Source: Lachnospiraceae bacterium
Lineage (GTDB): Bacteria; Bacillota; Clostridia; Lachnospirales; Lachnospiraceae
Direction: 5' to 3'
Length of the DNA: 59,671 nucleotides
Assembly (NCBI GenBank): GCA_016281275.1
Contig: JAEEIH010000028.1
Span: 1 to 59,671, forward strand
The notes below the pieces were generated by a model. It had not been told where the DNA came from, made no database searches, and saw only the letters and a program-made list of their open reading frames with translations. Position 1 is the stretch's first letter; every line of letters begins with the position of its first letter. This document shows positions 26,208 through 34,684 of this stretch, piece by piece. The position numbers and the translations under genes were made by a program.

Positions 26208-27125
26208 ATGGCAGACAATCAATTGATCCTGAGAACAGCGGATCTGTTTATAAGCCCGATCCCTGCCATTGAACTCGAAAGACTTGGACTTCGCGATGAA
26301 ACCGGGACGGAAGAACCGGAAACGGATGTTTTGAATGAAAAAGAAAAATCCGAAGAAGAAACGAATGACTCGGAAAAGAGCATGGTTTTGTCACGAAAGG
26401 ATGTCGATCCGCTTGCGGGAGACAGTATTTTCTTTGGCGGACGTCTTTCGGACAATTCAGACATAAATGAGAGAAAATACTTAAATCGCGATCTTTGTGC
26501 ACGTATTGCACAAAAGTGCCCGGACGATGAAGATGATAACTACATCTGGAGTACGGCATGGCGTGTGGGACTTCGTTCCGATACAAAGGTGCAGGTAGGG
26601 CTTTTCCGTTTCCTAGGACCTCAGATCAGGGGGAGAGTCGGATTTGAGCTTGTGATCTACCCCGAGTACAGACATATGGGATATGCGCGCCAGCTGATCG
26701 CGAAGATGACATCCTTTGCATTCGATAAGAATGATGTCTATTATCTTTACACGAATGTTCCGGACAGTGAGAATCCCGGGGAATATGAAAGGCTTCTGAG
26801 ACGTTCGGGATTCAGAACCGAAGAAGAAATGAACGATCCGTTTGCTGCAGACAGATTTATTGCCGATGAAGAAATCATAAATCACAGGATCCCGGATATG
26901 CTGATCAAAGAAGCCGGCGTTACATCTTATTCGGCAGCATATGTGATGATCGGTCTTTGCGTCGGGATGATCATAAGCATCTATTCAAACCTTATGCTTG
27001 AAGGTCTTGCCGGAGGGTTGATATTCTCGACTGTTCTGGGTGCTGTTATGGATCATTTTGAGCTGAAACACCGAAGGCTTATTCTTACGGGAGAAGAAGG
27101 AAAAAACCGAAAAACAGAAGATTAG
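26208..27125 (+). CDS. GNAT-family acetyltransferase with C-terminal membrane segment
   Basis: A 305-residue protein. Residues about 110-225 look like a GNAT fold: the acetyl-CoA loop region YPEYRHMGYARQLIAKM corresponds to motif A (R/Q-x-x-G-x-G/A). The N-terminal 100 residues are acidic and probably disordered. After the fold come one or two hydrophobic helices (AYVMIGLCVGMIISIY and LAGGLIFSTVLGAVM) and a basic tail, suggesting membrane anchoring, which is unusual for GNATs. The frame is open from a TTG at 26190, but GAGGAGGGG sits before ATG 26208. Acceptor substrate unknown; the next gene, 54 bp downstream, encodes the TetM-like fusion. Confidence 0.72.
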   Translation: MADNQLILRTADLFISPIPAIELERLGLRDETGTEEPETDVLNEKEKSEEETNDSEKSMVLSRKDVDPLAGDSIFFGGRLSDNSDINERKYLNRDLCARIAQKCPDDEDDNYIWSTAWRVGLRSDTKVQVGLFRFLGPQIRGRVGFELVIYPEYRHMGYARQLIAKMTSFAFDKNDVYYLYTNVPDSENPGEYERLLRRSGFRTEEEMNDPFAADRFIADEEIINHRIPDMLIKEAGVTSYSAAYVMIGLCVGMIISIYSNLMLEGLAGGLIFSTVLGAVMDHFELKHRRLILTGEEGKNRKTED

Positions 27126-27179
27126 TTTATTAGCCGACAGATATCGGGAAAGCATATAAAATACGAAAAAGGATACCAC

Positions 27180-29963
27180 ATGCGTCGTCTGGTCATAGGT
27201 ATACTCGCACATGTCGATGCGGGTAAAACAACATTATCGGAAGCGATCCTTTACAAAACCGAAAGGATCAGAAAGCTGGGAAGAGTCGATAAAAAGGACG
27301 CTTTCCTTGATAATTTTGCTCTTGAACGCGAACGCGGAATTACCATATTTTCCAAACAGGCGGTTTTTGAAAGGGGAGAAATAAGCTTTACGCTGATAGA
27401 CACTCCCGGACATGTTGATTTTTCCACAGAAACAGAGAGGGTTTTATCCGTTCTTGATATTGCCGTTCTTGTTATCAGCGGAACAGACGGAATCCAGGCT
27501 CACACCAGAACACTTTGGCGTCTTCTTGAGCATTACGATATCCCGACTTTTATCTTTATAAACAAAATGGACCGTGAAGGAACCGATCGCGACGCCATCG
27601 GCAAAGAGCTTGCGGCGCAGTTTTCCGATGCCTGTATCGCCTTTGACGACCCTTCATGCGCCGAGCATATCGCCATGTGTGACGAGGAGATCATGGAAAG
27701 GTACCTTGAAACGGAAGAGACAGAGGTAGAGGACATCAGGGATCTTGTCGGTGAAAGGAAGCTTTTTCCATGTTTCTATGGATCCGCATTGAAGCTTGAC
27801 GGTATTGATGAGTTTCTTGACGGCCTCGCTGAGTTTTCGCCTCGCGTACCCCCTGAAGGTGATTTTTCGGCTGTGGTATATAAGATAGGTCGCGACGCGG
27901 ATGGCAACCGTCTTACTTACATGAAGATCACCGGCGGAGTTCTAAAGAATAGGACGATTCTTGAGTACTCTGCTATTCGTGATGAGACTGTTCTGCTTCG
28001 TAAGACCGATGACGGAGGGGATGATTCACCTGCTCTTGTTGAACACAAGGAGAAGGTCACTCAAATCCGCATATATTTCGGAGAAAAGTATGATACCGTC
28101 GAAACTGCCGAGCAAGGCACGGTTGTTGCGGTTCTCGGACTTAGTGCAACATATGCGGGACAGGTTTTGGGCGAAGAGGATGATGAGCCCTCGACGAGGA
28201 TTGCCCCCGTTATGACATACAAGGTTATCGCAAGGGACAGATCCGCCCTTACCGCGCTTCTGCCGAAGCTCAAAATTCTCGAGGAAGAGGATCCGACACT
28301 CGGAGTCACCTGGAACGATGAGCTCAGAGAACTGCAGATCAGGGTAATGGGGGAGATACAACTTGAGATCATTAAACGACAGATGTCTGACAGATTCGGA
28401 GAAGATGTTGATTTCGACAAAGGAAGTGTTCTGTACAAGGAGACCGTTTCGGGACCTGTTCTGGGAGTTGGACACTTTGAACCGCTCAGGCATTACGCGG
28501 AAGCACAACTTCTTATAGAGCCCGCATCCCGCGGGATGGGACTTTCTGCCGAATCGAGAGTATCCGTCAACGAACTTGAGCTAAACTGGCAGCGTCTGAT
28601 ACTTACCCACATCTATGAAAGAAGGCATAAAGGTGTACTTACGGGATCGGAACTCACGGACGTTAACATAAGCATTGTGGCTGGACGCGCGCATCTCAAA
28701 CACACAGAAGGCGGAGATTTCAGACAGGCGACATACAGGGCCGTGAGGCAGGGGCTTATGCGCGCCCGTGAAGAAGGTAAATGCGTTCTCCTTGAGCCTT
28801 ATTATGAGCTTACCGTCGAGCTTCCGCGCGTGAACTGCGGTCGAGCAATGAGTGACATAGAGAGCCGCTCGGGTCGTGTGACTTCGCAGTATGAGATCGG
28901 ATTCAATGATATGGTTGGTATCATTGGAGTCGCGCCCGTTTCGACCATGCAAGGTTATTCTCGTGAGGTGGCCGCCTACACGAAGGGTCTCGGGAGTGTT
29001 TATTGTTCGTTTTTCGGGTATCTGCCGTGCCATAACACAGAGGAAGTCGTGGTCTCAACCGGTTATGAACCGGAGAAAGATCTTCGCAACCCTTCATCGT
29101 CTGTTTTTTGCGCTCATGGGGCCGGATTTGTTGTCGAGTGGAACGATGTGGACAGCTATAAGCATCTTGATTATGATACGGAAACAGGAAAGATCAGGGA
29201 CGAAAAAAATACAGACCCGTCTGCACCCATCAATTTTGTTTCGCATGCCACGGATGAACCCGCTATCGGAACCGAGGAGATAGATGCGATATTGTACAGG
29301 ACGTTTCATGCTAATAAAAAGGATACATCGTACAGGAATCCGTTCAAAAAACACAAGGCAGATAAAGCAAAAAGCATATCCCGGTCTGCAGGGGGTTATT
29401 CCTCGGTTAAAGACAAGGAATACTACGATGGCTCGGATAACGGTGAATCTGTAAAAGACAAATACACAAAGAATCAAAAACAGGGGACACGGGAACGCTA
29501 CCTTCTCGTGGACGGTTACAACATCATCTTTAAATGGTCCGAGCTTGCTGAACTCGCAAAGATAAACATCGACGGTGCCAGAGAGCGACTCAACGATATA
29601 CTTTGTGATTATCAGTCGCAGAACGGATGTAAGCTGATGGTTGTCTACGATGCCTACCGTGTTGCAGGTCATCCTACGGAGTACTTTAATCATCATAACA
29701 TCATCGTTGTATATACAAAGGAAGCCGAGACAGCTGACAAATTCATAGAGCGTTTTGCGCATGAGAACGCAAAGCAGATGGATATAAGCGTTGCGACATC
29801 CGACGGACTTGAGCAGATCATCATCCGCGGTGCGGGCTGCAGGCTTGTAACAGCGAGTGACCTTCTGGAAGAAGTAAACCTGACAAGAAAGGAAACACGC
29901 AGAAAAATTGAAGACGGACCGCTACAAAGGGCTACCACAAGAATTGGGGATATACTGCAATGA
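27180..29963 (+). CDS. TetM-like ribosomal-protection GTPase fused to a YacP/Rae1-type NYN endoribonuclease domain
   Basis: Residues 1-650 form an EF-G-like translational GTPase of the TetM/TetO/Tet(W) branch: G1 AHVDAGKT (10-17), switch region RERGITI, G3 DTPGH (74-78), G4 NKMD (128-131), then domains II-V including the GGDFRQATYRAVRQGLM region of domain IV. A charged linker (about 650-768) leads to residues 770-900, which align by eye with Bacillus YacP/Rae1: LLVDGYNIIFKW, VVYDAYRV, YTKEAETADKFIE and ATSDGLEQ supply the conserved acidic residues of a PIN/NYN nuclease. Rae1 cleaves mRNA in the ribosomal A site, and TetM binds the same ribosome region. The ribosome binding site is weak. Whether it gives tetracycline resistance is doubtful. 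Confidence 0.85.
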   Translation: MRRLVIGILAHVDAGKTTLSEAILYKTERIRKLGRVDKKDAFLDNFALERERGITIFSKQAVFERGEISFTLIDTPGHVDFSTETERVLSVLDIAVLVISGTDGIQAHTRTLWRLLEHYDIPTFIFINKMDREGTDRDAIGKELAAQFSDACIAFDDPSCAEHIAMCDEEIMERYLETEETEVEDIRDLVGERKLFPCFYGSALKLDGIDEFLDGLAEFSPRVPPEGDFSAVVYKIGRDADGNRLTYMKITGGVLKNRTILEYSAIRDETVLLRKTDDGGDDSPALVEHKEKVTQIRIYFGEKYDTVETAEQGTVVAVLGLSATYAGQVLGEEDDEPSTRIAPVMTYKVIARDRSALTALLPKLKILEEEDPTLGVTWNDELRELQIRVMGEIQLEIIKRQMSDRFGEDVDFDKGSVLYKETVSGPVLGVGHFEPLRHYAEAQLLIEPASRGMGLSAESRVSVNELELNWQRLILTHIYERRHKGVLTGSELTDVNISIVAGRAHLKHTEGGDFRQATYRAVRQGLMRAREEGKCVLLEPYYELTVELPRVNCGRAMSDIESRSGRVTSQYEIGFNDMVGIIGVAPVSTMQGYSREVAAYTKGLGSVYCSFFGYLPCHNTEEVVVSTGYEPEKDLRNPSSSVFCAHGAGFVVEWNDVDSYKHLDYDTETGKIRDEKNTDPSAPINFVSHATDEPAIGTEEIDAILYRTFHANKKDTSYRNPFKKHKADKAKSISRSAGGYSSVKDKEYYDGSDNGESVKDKYTKNQKQGTRERYLLVDGYNIIFKWSELAELAKINIDGARERLNDILCDYQSQNGCKLMVVYDAYRVAGHPTEYFNHHNIIVVYTKEAETADKFIERFAHENAKQMDISVATSDGLEQIIIRGAGCRLVTASDLLEEVNLTRKETRRKIEDGPLQRATTRIGDILQ

Positions 29964-29974
29964 CAGGGCTGCTA

Positions 29975-30169
29975 GGGGACGGGGGTAGTAGTCCATTTTG
30001 TGAGCTCCGCGCCCGAAGTGTTTTCCGAAAGCCATATCGAACGTCGGTACTTAACGACCGTATTTCAGGTCGTTTATGTACCGCTACGAGAGATAATGGA
30101 GCGAGAGCGTCTTTCGGAAAATGGTTCGTGGCAGGAGCGATAAAAAAATGAGCTACTACCCCCGTCCCC
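29975..30169. mobile_element. 195-bp MITE/REPIN-like element with 17-bp perfect terminal inverted repeats
   Basis: The ends are GGGGACGGGGGTAGTAG (29975-29991) and its exact reverse complement (30153-30169). The interior is also symmetrical: TTTTCCGAAAG on the left faces CTTTCGGAAAA on the right, and the centre has GGTAC-TTAACGACC facing GGTCGTT-TAT-GTACC, so the whole element can fold into one long imperfect hairpin. No transposase gene is inside. The ends match the palindrome at 2675-2734. It lies between convergent genes, 11 bp after the GTPase stop and 22 bp before the ABC transporter stop. Confidence 0.8.
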
Positions 30170-30191
30170 AAGGGACCACCCTCTGTTATTG

Positions 30192-31973
30192 TTATGCTAT
30201 ATCGTCAAGTTGTGAAGTATACAGTCCGTAGTACGCTCCTTTTGCTTGCATTAGCTCGTCATGATTTCCGGCCTCTACGATACCGCCGTCATCGATGTAC
30301 ATGATGAGATCGCAGTTGCGGATCGTAGAAAGGCGGTGTGCGATGATGAAGGAGGTACGACCCTTTAGCATGGTGTCCAGACCCTTCTGAAGGGCTTTCT
30401 CGGTTTGCACGTCGATACTCGAAGTAGCCTCATCGAGGATCAGTATGGCGGGATCGGAGAGAAGCGTGCGAGCGAAGGAGATTAACTGCTTCTGGCCTTG
30501 CGAAAGGAGAGAACCGCGTTCCTTCACTTCGGTGTCATAACCGTCCGACATGTTTTTGATAAAGTGATCCGCGCAAACCTTTTCCGATGCTCTTTTTATT
30601 TCTTCGTCAGTTGCATCCAGCTTTCCGTAACGGATGTTGTCTTTTATAGTTCCCGAGAAGATGAAACTGTCCTGAAGCATGATGCCCATTTGTGAGCGTA
30701 GCGATTCGAGCGTAACCTTACTTATGTCGTGTCCGTCAATAAGAACACGACCGTTGTCCACATTATAGAAACGTGAGATGAGATTTACGATCGTGCTTTT
30801 ACCTGCGCCCGTCGGACCGACGAGAGCAACGCTCATGCCGGGTTCGATCTTAAACGAAACGTGATGAAGAACTTCCTTGTCCTCTTCGTATGAGAATGAT
30901 ACATCATCAAATTCCACACCACCTTTGATGGGGGGAAGCTCTGTCGCATCTTCCGCATTGTCCACGGTAACTTTTTCACCAAGTGTTTCAAAGATCCTCT
31001 CAAGATACGCCATGTTATTCATGAAATTGTTGAAGATGTTTCCGAGGTTCATGATGGGCTGCCAAAATCTTGCCGCATATGAAGAAATCGCGATGATTAT
31101 GCCGACCGATTTGGCACCCGCTCCAAAGAGAATCATACCGAAAAGAAAGATGGCGGCACGGATAAATACCGAAATACCGTCGATACCGGGCCAGATAAGG
31201 TTGTTGTAGGTTACGGCTTTCATCCAGGTTTTACGGCAATCCTGAGAAAGATCCGCGAAGATTTCGGCGTTCTCCTTCTCACGGGCAAAGATCTGGGTAA
31301 TACGCGCACCGACGATGTTTTCCTGAAGATACGCATTGAGGTTTGAGTTCTTATTGGAAACCATCTGCCATGCTTTGCGCTGCCTGTTCTTTATGAAGAA
31401 CATGAAAGCAGCAAGTACGGGCACTCCGCACAGAACAACGAGAGACATCTCCACATCGGTTATAAACATGAAAACCACGATGAATATGAGGTTGATCATC
31501 TCGAGAATGGTGTTTATAAGTCCGTTTGAGAGCATATCCGAAACAGAGTTGACGTAATTAACGACACGGATCAGGATCTTTCCGTGAGGTCTTGAATCGT
31601 AATAATCGAAGGAGAGCTTCTGAAGGTGAGCGAAAAGGTCTTTTCGTATATCAAAGATTATGCTCTGCGAAACCTTTACCATGATACGCTGTCTGATCGT
31701 TACGAAGATGATGCTGACGATAAATGCAACAATCAGCAGAATAACAAGCGTAATGAGATATTTGGTATCCTTTTCGGGTATCGCTTTGTCAAGCGCCTGT
31801 TGTGTTATCATGGGAGCGAAAAGCGCCGCACCCGCACCTATCGCGCTCATAAGCATTGCGAGGAGCATGCGTGAAAGATATCTTTTGATATATTTCGAGG
31901 CGAGCAGAATATGCCTCATGTTAAACTCTTCCTGAAGGGTTTCGTCCACTCCGTAAGTGTTTCGTTTAGCCAT
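30192..31973 (-). CDS. ABC exporter, fused permease/ATPase (second subunit of heterodimer)
   Basis: A 593-residue half-transporter: six-helix type I export domain (about residues 30-335) followed by the nucleotide-binding domain with Walker A GPTGAGKST, a signature in the form LLSQGQKQLISFAR, Walker B ILILDEATSS and the H-loop IAHRLSTI. LSQGQ instead of LSGGQ is common in one partner of heterodimeric exporters. It begins one base after the upstream gene ends, so the two are translationally linked and form the BmrCD/LmrCD-like pair. Substrate unknown: drugs, peptides or lipids are possible. Confidence 0.9.
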   Translation of the reverse strand: MAKRNTYGVDETLQEEFNMRHILLASKYIKRYLSRMLLAMLMSAIGAGAALFAPMITQQALDKAIPEKDTKYLITLVILLIVAFIVSIIFVTIRQRIMVKVSQSIIFDIRKDLFAHLQKLSFDYYDSRPHGKILIRVVNYVNSVSDMLSNGLINTILEMINLIFIVVFMFITDVEMSLVVLCGVPVLAAFMFFIKNRQRKAWQMVSNKNSNLNAYLQENIVGARITQIFAREKENAEIFADLSQDCRKTWMKAVTYNNLIWPGIDGISVFIRAAIFLFGMILFGAGAKSVGIIIAISSYAARFWQPIMNLGNIFNNFMNNMAYLERIFETLGEKVTVDNAEDATELPPIKGGVEFDDVSFSYEEDKEVLHHVSFKIEPGMSVALVGPTGAGKSTIVNLISRFYNVDNGRVLIDGHDISKVTLESLRSQMGIMLQDSFIFSGTIKDNIRYGKLDATDEEIKRASEKVCADHFIKNMSDGYDTEVKERGSLLSQGQKQLISFARTLLSDPAILILDEATSSIDVQTEKALQKGLDTMLKGRTSFIIAHRLSTIRNCDLIMYIDDGGIVEAGNHDELMQAKGAYYGLYTSQLDDIA

Positions 31974-31974
31974 A

Positions 31975-33831
31975 TCAACAGTTCACCCCCTCTGCATCCG
32001 TTTCTTTTCCTATCATCTCCGAAGAATCATGCAAAATACCGTTCCTAAGCTCAAGCCCCGTCTGAAGCTCAACAAGGTTCGCGTAGTAGCCGCCTTTTGC
32101 ACAGAGCTCCTTATGAGTTCCTTCTTCGATGATTTTTCCGTCACCCATAACAAAGATCTTATCGCAGTACTTTGTTGTGGAGATCCTCTGTGCGATGATT
32201 ATCTTTGTGCAGTTAAAATCAAGCTCGGCAAGAGAATCTCTGATGTGTTTTTCGGTCTCCATATCGACTGCGGAGGTAGTATCGTCGAGTATGAGGATCG
32301 AAGGCTTGATGGCAAGCGCGCGTGCAAGCGAGATACGCTGCTTCTGACCTCCGGAAAGACCTACTCCGCGCTCGCCGACGATCGTTTCGAGACCTTCGGG
32401 CATCTTGTCTATGAACTCCTGCGCTGCGGAATATTTTGCATATTTGATAACTTCGTCAGTGGATAGCGAACTGTCGCCGTACGCGATGTTGCCCTCGATC
32501 GTGTCGGAATAGAGCAACACATCCTGGGTTGCAAGACCGATATTTTGCCTCAGGTCCGTGAGCTCATAGTCGCTGACGTTTATGCCGTCAATTCTGATTT
32601 CGCCTTTATCCGGATCGTAGAATCTCGGTATCATGTGGATGAGCGATGTCTTGCCACAGCCCGTTTCGCCTATTATGGCCACTGTCTGACCCGGCTCAAT
32701 TTTCATTGTGATATCCCGAAGAACGGGGATCGAACCGCCTTCGTAACCGAAGGATACATGATCAAATTCGATAAGACCTTTAAAACGCCCCGGATGTCTG
32801 ACCGCATTTTCTTTTGAAACGATACCGGCCTGAGAATTGTAGATCTCCATGACCTTTTTAGAAGCAGCGGCGAAGCGCTGAAATTCGTTCATGATGTTTC
32901 CGAGCATTCTCATTGGATTGGCTATGGCCCATATAAGCATAGAGAAAGATACATATTCACCAACAGTAATCCTTCCGTTTATTATGAAAAGTCCGCCTGC
33001 AAGAAGCAGGATGACCGGCAGAAGGTTTGCAAATGTCTCGATAACCGGGAAGTATTTAAGCCAAGTGCGCTGTGTGTCCATGTTCGCTTCGGCGTAACTA
33101 GTGTTAGACCTGTTAAACTTATCCTTTTCGTACTCCTCACGCGCAAATGCCTTAACAACACGGTTGCCGGAGATGTTTTCCTGTGCGTCGGTATTAAGCC
33201 CCGATAGTCTGTCACGCAAAATGCGATGTTTTTCCGCAGAGGCTTTTTTGAATCTGAGGATTACCAGAAAAAGAAGCGGAGTGATGGAAAGCACGCAGAT
33301 CGCAAGCACCCAATCCATGATAAAGAAGTAAACGGCCGTAGCGATAAAAAGAGAAAAGCTGTCCACAACCGCTTTAATGACCCATGCAACATTATGTCTC
33401 ACGGCATCAAGGTCTCCGGTGAGACGGGTCATTAGGTCACCCGTCCTGTATTCGTTATAAAAGTTCATGTCCTGATGCTCGATTTTGTCAAAGAGAAAAT
33501 TCCTCACTTTGTAGAGTGCATGCTGTGAAACATATTCATATGCCATGCACGTGAAATAAACGATCGTGATCCTGACAAGTGTCAGTCCCACCATCAAAGA
33601 AAGATTGAGGATAAAGCTGTCGAGATTATCCGTAAGGGGGATGCCTTTTGCGGCCGATTCCTCGAACAACGTAACTATTTCCCCGGAAAAGTAGGGAACG
33701 ATGAGCTGCATTATATTATAGACGATCGTCATGATAATGGCTGACACATACATGACGCGATGTCCCTGCATGTTCCCCCAAAGCCATCTCATCCATGATT
33801 TTTTCCCTTGTTCACGGACTGTCCTACCCAT
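31975..33831 (-). CDS. ABC exporter, fused permease/ATPase (first subunit of heterodimer)
   Basis: A half-transporter of about 618 residues with six membrane helices and an ATPase domain: Walker A GETGCGKTS, signature LSGGQKQRISLARAL, Walker B SILILDDTTSAVD, and IAQRISTT at the H-loop position, where the catalytic His is replaced by Gln. Walker B has Asp-Asp where the partner has the catalytic Glu, so this subunit probably carries the degenerate catalytic site of the heterodimer and its partner the active one, as in TM287/288-type exporters. A TTG at 33870 extends the frame; ATG 33831 follows AAGGAG by about 12 bases and fits the family start. Confidence 0.88.
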   Translation of the reverse strand: MGRTVREQGKKSWMRWLWGNMQGHRVMYVSAIIMTIVYNIMQLIVPYFSGEIVTLFEESAAKGIPLTDNLDSFILNLSLMVGLTLVRITIVYFTCMAYEYVSQHALYKVRNFLFDKIEHQDMNFYNEYRTGDLMTRLTGDLDAVRHNVAWVIKAVVDSFSLFIATAVYFFIMDWVLAICVLSITPLLFLVILRFKKASAEKHRILRDRLSGLNTDAQENISGNRVVKAFAREEYEKDKFNRSNTSYAEANMDTQRTWLKYFPVIETFANLLPVILLLAGGLFIINGRITVGEYVSFSMLIWAIANPMRMLGNIMNEFQRFAAASKKVMEIYNSQAGIVSKENAVRHPGRFKGLIEFDHVSFGYEGGSIPVLRDITMKIEPGQTVAIIGETGCGKTSLIHMIPRFYDPDKGEIRIDGINVSDYELTDLRQNIGLATQDVLLYSDTIEGNIAYGDSSLSTDEVIKYAKYSAAQEFIDKMPEGLETIVGERGVGLSGGQKQRISLARALAIKPSILILDDTTSAVDMETEKHIRDSLAELDFNCTKIIIAQRISTTKYCDKIFVMGDGKIIEEGTHKELCAKGGYYANLVELQTGLELRNGILHDSSEMIGKETDAEGVNC

Positions 33832-33976
33832 TTTTTCAAAATACTCCTTGATCACTGCAGATATAAGCAAATATTTTTATTACATACAAAAAATATATTA
33901 AGTCGCACTACGAAGTCATACAATCCATTTTTTGCGATTTATACCTCCATCTTTTGTCCTAAAGGTGCTGTCTTGA

Positions 33977-34005
33977 TTGACATAAGTCAGTTATACTGTT
34001 ATCCT
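33977..34005 (+). promoter_or_regulatory. Possible promoter of the desulfoferrodoxin gene
   Basis: TTGACA (33977-33982) and TATCCT (34000-34005) with a 17-bp spacer in the divergent intergenic region. The -10 is weak and a TATACT at 33992 is an alternative without a matched -35. I see no clear PerR box. Confidence 0.4.
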
Positions 34006-34086
34006 GATTTTACAGGCGTGTATGTAAATGTATTACCATATTATAAAAAAGGAATTAAATATCATATAAACAACAGGAGGGTTACA

Positions 34087-34461
34087 ATGGAGCAGAAATT
34101 CTACAAATGCGAGCACTGCGGCAACATAATCGCCATGGTTAAGAATACGGGTGTTCCCGTAGTTTGCTGCGGAGAGAAGATGAAGGAGATCGTCCCCGGA
34201 ACAGTTGACGCTTCCCTCGAAAAGCACGTGCCGGTGTTTGAGATCAAGGACAACATCGTTTATGTAACTGTCGGTGCAGTACTTCATCCCATGGAGGAGA
34301 AGCACTTCATCGAATGGATCTCGCTTCAGACAAGTGCCGGCAATCAGCGTAAGGTGCTTACACCCGGAGTGGAGCCCAAGGCGCAGTTTGCGCTTTGCGA
34401 AGGTGAGACGGTAGAAGCCGTTTATGCTTACTGCAATCTTCACGGTCTTTGGAAAGCCTGA
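34087..34461 (+). CDS. dfx: Desulfoferrodoxin (superoxide reductase)
   Basis: Reduces superoxide to peroxide without making oxygen, an oxidative-stress defence of anaerobes. The N-terminal rubredoxin-like centre I is bound by Cys8, Cys11, Cys27 and Cys28 (CEHC and VVCC). The catalytic centre II ligands are visible: His47 (EKHVPV), His67 and His73 (HPMEEKH), Cys116 and His119 (CNLHG). Length of 124 residues is normal for the two-centre class. AGGAGG lies upstream of ATG 34087; an open frame upstream is not coding. It is monocistronic, with a strong terminator behind it. Confidence 0.95.
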   Translation: MEQKFYKCEHCGNIIAMVKNTGVPVVCCGEKMKEIVPGTVDASLEKHVPVFEIKDNIVYVTVGAVLHPMEEKHFIEWISLQTSAGNQRKVLTPGVEPKAQFALCEGETVEAVYAYCNLHGLWKA

Positions 34462-34480
34462 TTTTTTAATCCGAAATCAG

Positions 34481-34515
34481 AAAGCCGGGTGCATTGGGCA
34501 TCCGGCTTTGTTTTT
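34481..34515 (+). terminator. Rho-independent terminator of dfx
   Basis: AAAGCCGGGTGC pairs with GCATCCGGCTTT (one G-T pair) around a 5-base loop and is followed by GTTTTT. Confidence 0.9.
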
Positions 34516-34684
34516 GGGGTTTGAAGAGAAATTCCGACAACTATTGGGATCGGCCGTTTCTCTTCGTTTGTATGTCTTTATTTTAGACGTCATTTATGTT
34601 AGATTTATGACATAAAAAAGTAAGTTTATGGTCATTTAACGATGTTGAAATAATGATGAACAGGCGGAAATGAGAGGATAAAGA

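Noticed and set aside
29094..29762. Minus-strand open frame of about 222 codons opposite the GTPase-nuclease fusion
   Set aside because: The plus-strand product has convincing YacP motifs here; the antisense frame has none.
27180..29963. Tetracycline resistance determinant
   Set aside because: Although TetM-like, it is divergent, carries a nuclease domain and sits in core-like context without transposon signatures, so a resistance role is not supported.
33808..34086. In-frame extension upstream of desulfoferrodoxin
   Set aside because: The extension is AT-rich, lacks conservation, and AGGAGG directly precedes ATG 34087.
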